The notes below the pieces were generated by a model. That model saw only the letters and a list, made by a program, of their open reading frames with translations, had not been told where the DNA came from and made no database searches. Both the position numbers and the translations under genes were made by a program. A stretch of 12,185 nt of DNA. It comes from Acidobacteriaceae bacterium (GTDB lineage: Bacteria; Acidobacteriota; Terriglobia; Terriglobales; Acidobacteriaceae). Positions 7,633 to 12,185 of the stretch are shown piece after piece (positions within the stretch are counted from its first letter, which is position 1; every line of letters begins with the position of its first letter). The stretch spans positions 1-12,185 of the forward strand of contig PMMJ01000439.1 in NCBI GenBank assembly GCA_003162255.1. Reading direction: 5' to 3'.

Positions 7633-8463
7633 CTACACCGCGATTCGACAAACCGCCGACTGGGCGGCATCGCAGGCGATGCGGAATCCATAGTCCGCGT
7701 ACTTGAACTGCGGAGGAATGCTGGAGCGAGCCGCACAGCGCGAGATCTTGACGTGGTGGCGCCAGGAGCCCCCGCGAGAAGCTCGCCGGTCGCCGGTTTC
7801 AGGGCCGCGCGGATTGCGCTCGGGCGACACTGCATAATAGCCGGACGCGTACCAGTCGCTGCACCACTCATGCACGTTGTCGCACATATTGTAGAGGCCG
7901 TATGCGTTCGGTTCGGCACGGCCTACGGGCTCAGGGCCGGTCTTCCAATGAGCGCCGCAACGGTCGTCGTAGCCCGCCAGCGATTGCGGAGGCGTGTCGC
8001 CCCACGGAAACAGCGCGCCGTCGCGTCCTCCGCGAGCCGCGCGCTCCCACTCGGCTTCAGTAGGCAAGCGAAACTTCTCGTCGGTCGTTATTCCAGCGAT
8101 CGTTATTCCACCGATCATTATTCCGCCGATCTTCGCGCTGAGCCACTCGCAGTAGCCGATTGCTTCGTGCCACGACACTCCGACAACCGGCTGCGCGGGA
8201 TGGTTGAACGCGGGATCGCTCCAGAACGGTGGCGCCAGGGACAGAGACGAAGTGTCGCGCAGGAAGCGCCCATAGTCGTCGTTGGTGACCTGGCACGCGG
8301 CGAGCAGGAACTCGTCAACCCAGACGCGATGCACGGGCTTTTCGTTGTCCTGTCCGCTGTCGCAGCCCATAAGGAACCATCCTGCAGGAATGCGGACGAC
8401 CGCGGGAACGCAATCTTGTGCTTGCGCTTGAGATCGTAAGAGCAATCCTGCAGCGGGATCCAT
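7633..8463 (-). CDS. SUMF1/EgtB/PvdO-fold protein (FGE-like, without copper cysteines)
   Basis: A 276-residue single-domain protein of the formylglycine-generating-enzyme sulfatase family. Landmarks: VRIPAGWFLMGCDSG at 23-37; VTNDDYGRFL at 59-68; PVVGVSWHEAIGYCEWLS at 92-109; RLPTEAEWERAARGG at 132-146; FPWGD at 152-156; GLYNMCDNVHEWCSDWY at 189-205; and RGGSW at 230-234 with YGFRIA at 258-263. True FGE has two copper-binding cysteines (human Cys336 and Cys341); the aligned positions are His236 and Ser241. Cys243 aligns instead with the later CAARS cysteine. It is therefore unlikely to be a working FGE; this fold also occurs in EgtB, PvdO and carbohydrate- or ligand-binding proteins. No signal peptide is seen. 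It starts 4 bases after the thiE stop without its own ribosome-binding site, implying translational coupling. A 15-bp tandem repeat adds residues at about 112-126. Function unknown. Confidence 0.85.
   Translation of the reverse strand: MDPAAGLLLRSQAQAQDCVPAVVRIPAGWFLMGCDSGQDNEKPVHRVWVDEFLLAACQVTNDDYGRFLRDTSSLSLAPPFWSDPAFNHPAQPVVGVSWHEAIGYCEWLSAKIGGIMIGGITIAGITTDEKFRLPTEAEWERAARGGRDGALFPWGDTPPQSLAGYDDRCGAHWKTGPEPVGRAEPNAYGLYNMCDNVHEWCSDWYASGYYAVSPERNPRGPETGDRRASRGGSWRHHVKISRCAARSSIPPQFKYADYGFRIACDAAQSAVCRIAV
8087..8131 (-). repeat. 15-bp minisatellite, three copies, inside the SUMF1-fold gene
   Basis: Three tandem units, GTTATTCCAGCGATC (8087-8101), GTTATTCCACCGATC (8102-8116) and ATTATTCCGCCGATC (8117-8131), differ at one to three bases. 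Because 15 is divisible by three, each unit adds five residues, giving the isoleucine/glycine-rich stretch IGGIMIGGITIAGIT just before the conserved RLPTEAEWE block. Related proteins have only a short link here, so copy number can change without breaking the frame. Confidence 0.85.
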
Positions 8464-8467
8464 AGTG

Positions 8468-9148
8468 TCAAAGCGCCCGCAGCGCGCGGACGACGTCTTC
8501 GATTCTATTCTCCTGAAATAAGCGGATACCGGCGACGCCGGCCGCTCCCGCGTTCAGGCACGACGAGGCGTTTTCTATGGTGACACCGCCGAGAGCGAGG
8601 ACAGGGATATGCGCCTGGCAGGCTTCTTGCAAGGTGGCGAGGCCAGCGGGCTGTGTCGCCGGAGCGCTTATTTTTTCGAACACGGGAGCGAAGACGGCGA
8701 AGTCAGCGCCCTGCTCTTGGGCGCGGTAAACATCGGCGGGTTTGTGGCAGGAGATTCCGATGCACGGCTTTTCGCGGGCGGAGGCGCCCGCTCCACATAA
8801 GGCCCAGATGCGGCGGACTTCTGCCGGCGAGATGTCGTCCGCGCGCAAATGAACACCGTCGGCGCCGGCGGCCAGCGCGACGTCCGTGCGAGAGTTAACG
8901 AGGAGACGAGTTCTCAGTTCTCGGTTCTCAGTTCTCAGTGCAGTGCTGTTGCGCACGACAGTCAGGGCGTCCCGTGCCAGCAACTCCAGTTCTCTTGTGT
9001 CCAGATCTTTTTCGCGGAGCTGGATGAAGTCGACGCCGGCACCCGCAGCATCGCAGACTTTGGCAAGCAGCGCGCGGCGCCGGTCAGACTCGTCGCCGCG
9101 AAACTGGCTTCGGTCGGTAATGTAATAGAGCAGACAGCGATCAGCCAT
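8468..9148 (-). CDS. thiE: Thiamine-phosphate synthase
   Basis: Cytoplasmic TIM-barrel enzyme joining 4-amino-5-hydroxymethyl-2-methylpyrimidine diphosphate to the thiazole phosphate, forming thiamine phosphate. The 226-residue protein shows LYYITDRS at 7-14, FIQLREKDL at 41-49 (diphosphate-contacting Arg and Lys), LLVNSRTDVALAAGADGVHL at about 87-106, a GISCHKPADV strand, ADFAVFAPVFEK, PVLALGGVT and the phosphate-binding AGAAGVAGIRLFQ end. A 7-bp repeat array (8911-8938) lies in the frame and encodes extra residues reading ALRTENRELRT between the second helix and the LLVN strand. Length is near normal for the family. The gene starts 28 bases after the M48 protease stop with only a weak GAG ahead of the ATG, and is followed 4 bases later by the SUMF1-fold gene. 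No other thiamine genes are nearby. TenI-type paralogues share the fold, but the QLREK motif favours ThiE. Confidence 0.88.
   Translation of the reverse strand: MADRCLLYYITDRSQFRGDESDRRRALLAKVCDAAGAGVDFIQLREKDLDTRELELLARDALTVVRNSTALRTENRELRTRLLVNSRTDVALAAGADGVHLRADDISPAEVRRIWALCGAGASAREKPCIGISCHKPADVYRAQEQGADFAVFAPVFEKISAPATQPAGLATLQEACQAHIPVLALGGVTIENASSCLNAGAAGVAGIRLFQENRIEDVVRALRAL
8911..8938 (-). repeat. Four 7-bp tandem repeats inside thiE
   Basis: On the + strand the units are TTCTCAG, TTCTCGG, TTCTCAG, TTCTCAG; on the coding strand they read CTGAGAA, CTGAGAA, CCGAGAA, CTGAGAA. Since 7 is not a multiple of three, successive units are read in different phases. The third coding-strand unit falls in the phase where CTGAGAA would give an in-frame TGA; its T-to-C change gives CGA (Arg) instead. 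Confidence 0.9.
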
Positions 9149-9176
9149 CAGCTCACAGCCTACTACGAGAGCGCGC

Positions 9177-10574
9177 TCATTTCTTGCCGACGCTGGCGGG
9201 CGGTGCGGGCGGCGTGGGTGTCGAGCTTTCCGCGCTTTGCTGCTCGACGGTGAACAACTTCAGATTCTCAGCCTTCCAGCGCATCGCGGCGTAAATGCGA
9301 TTGCGTCCGCTGGGGTGATCGAAAAAGATCCATTCCTCGATGGGACCGGGATTCATCTTGCGGTATTCGCCAAGATGGATCGCCGCCTGGGCAAAGCCGT
9401 CGGGCTGCCGGTTGGTGTTCAGTCCGTACATGTCGGCTTCGTATTCCTGGGTGCGAATGAGGCTGTTGAAGACAGGAGTGGTGACGAAACCGAAAATGGC
9501 GACCAGCAGCAGCACGAGCGGAAGAACAGCCGTGTCGCCCACGCCCCGAATCTGCCACTTCTCGCCCCAGCGCTGGAGCGTCCAGTCGAGTGACCAGCGC
9601 AGGTAGACAAAAGCCAGCACGATCACGATCGAGAAAGACATGATGAGCTTATAGACGTGGTTCATGACGTAGTGCCCCATCTCGTGTCCCATGACCGCCT
9701 GAATTTCTTCCGGCGACCCGCGGCGCAAGAGGTTGTCATTGAGGGTGATGCGCATCGTGTTGGCGAAGCCGCTGACGTTGGCGCTCATCCGCGTCGACTG
9801 CCGCGAGGCATCGATTTCGTACACATCTTTCGCGGGAATCCCGTTGGCTCGCGCCATGCTCAGAATGGGGTCGACAATCTTCGGATTGTCGAGGCGCGTG
9901 ACTTTATTAAAAATGGGAACTATGTAGACTGGCGAGATCAGCACGGTGAAGATCAGGAACACGATGGTTACGGCCGCTCCCCAGATCCACCAGGTTCGCG
10001 GAAGCCGGCGAACGACGCCGAACAGCAGCATCGCCAGCAGTCCGCCCAGCACCGCGTTCACGGCAAGCTCTTTCATCTGATCGCCCATCCAGGGGCCGAA
10101 GGTTTGCGTGGCGAGTCCATACTTGTGTTCGCGGAAATAATCTTCGTAAACGGTGCCGGGGAAGAACAGGATGCTGGTGAGTATGAGGTATTGCAACCAG
10201 TACACAAACGTGTGCACCGGCTTGAAGCGAGTGACGCGTTCCGACAGATCCCGCATGCGGGCGGACCACCGCAAATTCAGCAACAGCAGCGCAACCACGA
10301 CTCCATAGAGAAAATCCCAAAGAATCATCCAGTAGCCGCCCTCGAAATAAGCGTCGGAACGGGCCGTCTTGTCGGGAGGAATCTGCGCGAGGTAAGCATT
10401 GGTGGCCGCAGTAGCATCGAAGTGCGGCGAGGCCTGTGCCTCCGCCGGAACCTGGATCACGGATGGCATCTCATTGGCGGATGGCGGCTGAGCAAGCGCG
10501 GAAGTTGCGAGAAAAGTCGCGCCGAAGAAAATCGCACAACACAGTGCTGTTGCAAAGCCTGTTCGCAAGGTCAT
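9177..10574 (-). CDS. M48 family (Ste24-like) membrane metalloprotease
   Basis: Zinc endopeptidase embedded in the inner membrane, related to the CAAX protease Ste24; in bacteria without prenylated proteins it probably takes part in membrane or envelope protein quality control (inferred). The 465-residue form starts with a signal peptide ending ATSALAQ near residue 29, then a polar stretch to about 80 and helices near 82-100, 122-140, 170-190 and 194-218. The catalytic motif HEMGH is at 297-301, further helices at about 310-326 and 350-372, and EYEAD at 377-381 supplies the third zinc ligand (Glu377). The Ste24-type HPSGRNRI is at 420-427, and the C-terminal tail is rich in proline and serine. 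The ATG at 10574 is preferred: GGAG lies 9 bases upstream and the signal peptide starts there. A GTG at 10595 would add seven residues. It leads the thiE, SUMF1-fold, tdh run. Confidence 0.9.
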   Translation of the reverse strand: MTLRTGFATALCCAIFFGATFLATSALAQPPSANEMPSVIQVPAEAQASPHFDATAATNAYLAQIPPDKTARSDAYFEGGYWMILWDFLYGVVVALLLLNLRWSARMRDLSERVTRFKPVHTFVYWLQYLILTSILFFPGTVYEDYFREHKYGLATQTFGPWMGDQMKELAVNAVLGGLLAMLLFGVVRRLPRTWWIWGAAVTIVFLIFTVLISPVYIVPIFNKVTRLDNPKIVDPILSMARANGIPAKDVYEIDASRQSTRMSANVSGFANTMRITLNDNLLRRGSPEEIQAVMGHEMGHYVMNHVYKLIMSFSIVIVLAFVYLRWSLDWTLQRWGEKWQIRGVGDTAVLPLVLLLVAIFGFVTTPVFNSLIRTQEYEADMYGLNTNRQPDGFAQAAIHLGEYRKMNPGPIEEWIFFDHPSGRNRIYAAMRWKAENLKLFTVEQQSAESSTPTPPAPPASVGKK

Positions 10575-10608
10575 CTTGTTTGTCTCCGGAAACACTTACC
10601 CGCAGAAG

Positions 10609-10639
10609 TGTATACGGAGTTAGGGCACGGAGGGTTCAA
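10609..10639 (-). promoter_or_regulatory. Candidate promoter for the M48-thiE-SUMF1-tdh run
   Basis: On the - strand TTGAAC (10639-10634) and TATACA (10614-10609) resemble -35 and -10 boxes, with a slightly long 19-base spacer. Transcription would begin near 10602, about 28 bases before the ATG at 10574, and the leader would include the GGAG used by that start. The 136-base gap to the LOG-family gene also makes a separate promoter likely. Confidence 0.4.
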
Positions 10640-10731
10640 TTTTCCTTGTGGAGACGGCGCTTGCTCAGTCTTCCACCGTTGATATGCGGCAAGCCGCGCA
10701 TCTGTCGGGCCGGCGCGCCGCTGTCAGTTAG

Positions 10732-11628
10732 CTATGGCCGCGTCCTGGCGATTTCGGGAACGGCCGCCTCGCCGGTGCGCTTGGTCTGTTGCGGTCCGAG
10801 ATGGTACTTGGTCAGTCCCTCTTTCAGAAACTCGAAGCTCTCTTCCGGCGAATCGCACATCTTGAACAGTTCGAGGTCCGATCGCGCAATCGTGCCAGCG
10901 TCTACCATGGCGTCAAAATTGACGATCTTCTTCCAGTAATCGCTGCCATAGATGACGATGACAATTTTCTTGGCCAGTTTCTCCGTCTGGGCGAGAGTTA
11001 CGATTTCAAAGAATTCGTCGAGCGTGCCAAAGCCCCCGGGAAAAATCACCAGCGCCTTGGCCAGGTACGCGAACCAGAACTTGCGCATGAAAAAGTAATG
11101 GAACTCGAAGTTGAGCGAAGGCGTAATGTAGGCGTTCGGATTCTGCTCGAAGGGCAGGTTGATGTTGAGGCCAATGGTCTTTCCTCCCGCTTCGTGAGCC
11201 CCGAGATTTGCCGCTTCCATGATGCCCGGGCCGCCCCCGGTGGTGACGACGAAGCGGTGGCGTTTGGCCGGGATCTGGGTCGACCATTCGGTCAGCAGGC
11301 GGGCCAGTCGGCGCGCGTCCTCGTAGTAGCGAGCCATGTCGACCGCGGCCTCTGCGCGCTTCATATCCTGGGCCTGCTGCGCATCGGAGAGCTGAGCCCC
11401 GTTGGCGCGGACTTCGCTCAGACGGCTCGCGGCGAGGTCGTGGCTGTGGATGCGGGCGGAGCCGAAGAAGACGACCGTGTCCTGGATCTGCTCCCGGCGG
11501 AAGCGCGAGAGCGGCTCGCTGTACTCGGACAGCAGCCGCAGAATTCTGCCGTCAGGACTGTTGAGAAACGGTTCGTTCTGATAAGCAAGCGGAGCGGGCT
11601 TGGTTTTTTGATCAGTCATATAAATCAT
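10732..11628 (-). CDS. LOG/TIGR00730-family nucleotide phosphoribohydrolase-like protein
   Basis: Cytoplasmic Rossmann-fold protein of the lysine-decarboxylase-like LOG family. Characterised members remove ribose 5-phosphate from nucleoside monophosphates (cytokinin activation in plants; AMP or related nucleotides in bacteria). The 298-residue protein shows VVFFGSARI at 52-60, GGGPGIMEAAN at 131-141, the arginine of MRKFWFAYLAKALVIFPGG (181-199), and the signature PGGFGTLDE at 197-205. It is longer than the roughly 180-200 residue type I LOG proteins, with about 50 extra N-terminal residues and a helical insert at about 62-115. The start is uncertain: the ATG at 11628 lies inside an 8-bp repeat array and has no ribosome-binding site; the ATG at 11619 (Met4) is just outside the array and is an equally good choice. 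Its physiological substrate cannot be told from sequence. Confidence 0.88.
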   Translation of the reverse strand: MIYMTDQKTKPAPLAYQNEPFLNSPDGRILRLLSEYSEPLSRFRREQIQDTVVFFGSARIHSHDLAASRLSEVRANGAQLSDAQQAQDMKRAEAAVDMARYYEDARRLARLLTEWSTQIPAKRHRFVVTTGGGPGIMEAANLGAHEAGGKTIGLNINLPFEQNPNAYITPSLNFEFHYFFMRKFWFAYLAKALVIFPGGFGTLDEFFEIVTLAQTEKLAKKIVIVIYGSDYWKKIVNFDAMVDAGTIARSDLELFKMCDSPEESFEFLKEGLTKYHLGPQQTKRTGEAAVPEIARTRP

Positions 11629-11702
11629 TGAATCATTTAATCATTGAGACATTGAATGATTGGAGCATTGGGTTAATGACTCAATGCCTCAACGATTCAA
11701 TT
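11623..11702 (-). repeat. Degenerate 8-bp repeat array forming an imperfect palindrome
   Basis: On the + strand units AATCATTG, AATCATTT, AATCATTG, AGACATTG, AATGATTG and GAGCATTG (11623-11670) are followed by units in inverted sense to about 11702. The arms 11628-11653 and 11675-11700 match as inverted repeats at 21 of 26 positions with a 21-base loop; two of the five differences become G-U pairs in - strand RNA. The array fills the gap between the two - strand genes and overlaps the first codons of the LOG-family gene. Each unit on the - strand contains ATG. Confidence 0.75.
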
Positions 11703-11704
11703 CT

Positions 11705-12082
11705 CTATTCCTCTTCCCGATATTGAATCGCCTCCGAAAACCCGATCCACACGTTGAGCACGCCTAAGCCCGTCGCCACACCGCGCGCGAAGCCGCTGGC
11801 GACGACGGCGCGAAGCATGGGATACGGCAGCAGCAGAGGGTTGTCGGACCACTCGGGACGCCAGGGCAGAATCATGAGCATCACCCCAAGCGTCGCGCAC
11901 AAAAACACGAACAGAAGCACTCCGATGCGGCGAAGCCACACCCGGGCAACCGAAGGCGCGCGCCCGGAATTGGAAACCGGCACTGGCGCGGGAACCAGCG
12001 GAACTACTGTTCCCGCCGGGGATTTGAGTTCTCCGACACGGCTGGAATCGTTGGCAAAAGGTAGCTTGGGATCGGAGATCAT
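11705..12082 (-). CDS. Unknown two-helix membrane protein
   Basis: A 125-residue protein I cannot assign to a named family. A polar, proline-rich N-terminus of about 48 residues precedes two hydrophobic segments (about 52-71 and 90-113), joined by a loop with LPWRPEWSDNPLLLPYP. The C-terminus is acidic (YREEE). The loop and second helix look well formed and conserved-type rather than random, supporting a real gene. No good ribosome-binding site precedes the ATG at 12082, and no closer in-frame ATG exists before the first helix. It ends 77 bases before the LOG-family gene with the 8-bp repeat array between. The first 103 bases upstream (12083-12185) show no gene. Confidence 0.7.
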   Translation of the reverse strand: MISDPKLPFANDSSRVGELKSPAGTVVPLVPAPVPVSNSGRAPSVARVWLRRIGVLLFVFLCATLGVMLMILPWRPEWSDNPLLLPYPMLRAVVASGFARGVATGLGVLNVWIGFSEAIQYREEE

Positions 12083-12185
12083 TGCACGCGTCGTTGTGGA
12101 TAAGGCCGTGGGACGGACGCGAAATCGTTCCGCATTCCCAGCGCAGGTTCCGAACCCACTTCGTGCATTCTACGACTTCAGAGCC

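Noticed and set aside
7096..8439. 447-residue open frame on the + strand
   Set aside because: It lies opposite tdh and the SUMF1-fold gene, both of which have complete conserved motifs. It is a shadow caused by high GC third positions.
7633..8463. SUMF1-fold protein as the variable target of a diversity-generating retroelement
   Set aside because: No reverse transcriptase, template repeat or adenine-rich variable C-terminal region is visible in the window.
9657..10682. 341-residue open frame on the + strand opposite the M48 gene
   Set aside because: Antisense shadow with His/Arg-rich composition and no recognisable domain.
10684..10704. GCGG-CAAG-CCGC hairpin after the LOG-family gene
   Set aside because: The stem is short with a bulge on extension, and no T tract follows on the - strand, so a terminator is not supported.
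12095..12103. Perfect DnaA-box sequence TTATCCACA on the - strand
   Set aside because: It is a single copy with no cluster, no AT-rich stretch and no dnaA, dnaN or gidA genes. A 9-base match by chance in a window this size is not rare, so it does not support a replication origin.

Overview
This window looks like a chromosomal segment of a GC-rich, free-living heterotrophic soil-type bacterium. The proteins read most like those of Acidobacteriota (Terriglobales/Koribacter-like). That placement is an impression from protein style and repeat content, not a computed result. I see no phage genes, insertion sequence, CRISPR array or rRNA. The window holds eleven protein genes and one tRNA.

Left half, + strand (about 45-6429), is a carbohydrate module. 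It has a sodium:solute symporter of the SGLT type with a small two-helix membrane protein 14 bases downstream. A tRNA-Ser(UGA) on the opposite strand follows. Next come a FucP/GluP-type sugar:proton symporter preceded by a 12-bp perfect palindrome resembling a LacI-family operator, a ROK-family sugar kinase, and an exported GH27 alpha-galactosidase with its own good sigma-70-type promoter. Together they suggest that alpha-galactosides are cleaved outside the cytoplasm, the released sugars are imported by either of two ion-coupled systems, and one hexose is phosphorylated by the kinase.

Right half, - strand (about 12082-6520), is a run of mostly housekeeping genes read leftwards: an unknown two-helix membrane protein, a LOG/TIGR00730 nucleotide-hydrolase-family protein, a Ste24-like M48 membrane metalloprotease with a signal peptide, thiamine-phosphate synthase (thiE), a SUMF1/formylglycine-generating-enzyme-fold protein lacking the copper-binding cysteines, and L-threonine 3-dehydrogenase (tdh). 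The last four are tightly spaced (gaps of 28, 4 and 48 bases) and probably form one transcript starting from a promoter near 10639.

The most unusual feature is a set of short-period DNA repeats of unrelated sequence. A 7-bp repeat forms a long hairpin between the convergent alpha-galactosidase and tdh genes. A different 7-bp repeat lies inside the thiE reading frame, and its only variant unit is the one that would otherwise create a stop codon. An 8-bp repeat forms an imperfect palindrome over the start of the LOG-family gene. A 15-bp in-frame minisatellite lies inside the SUMF1-fold gene. No obviously new multi-gene system is visible; the repeats and the small symporter companion are the best leads.
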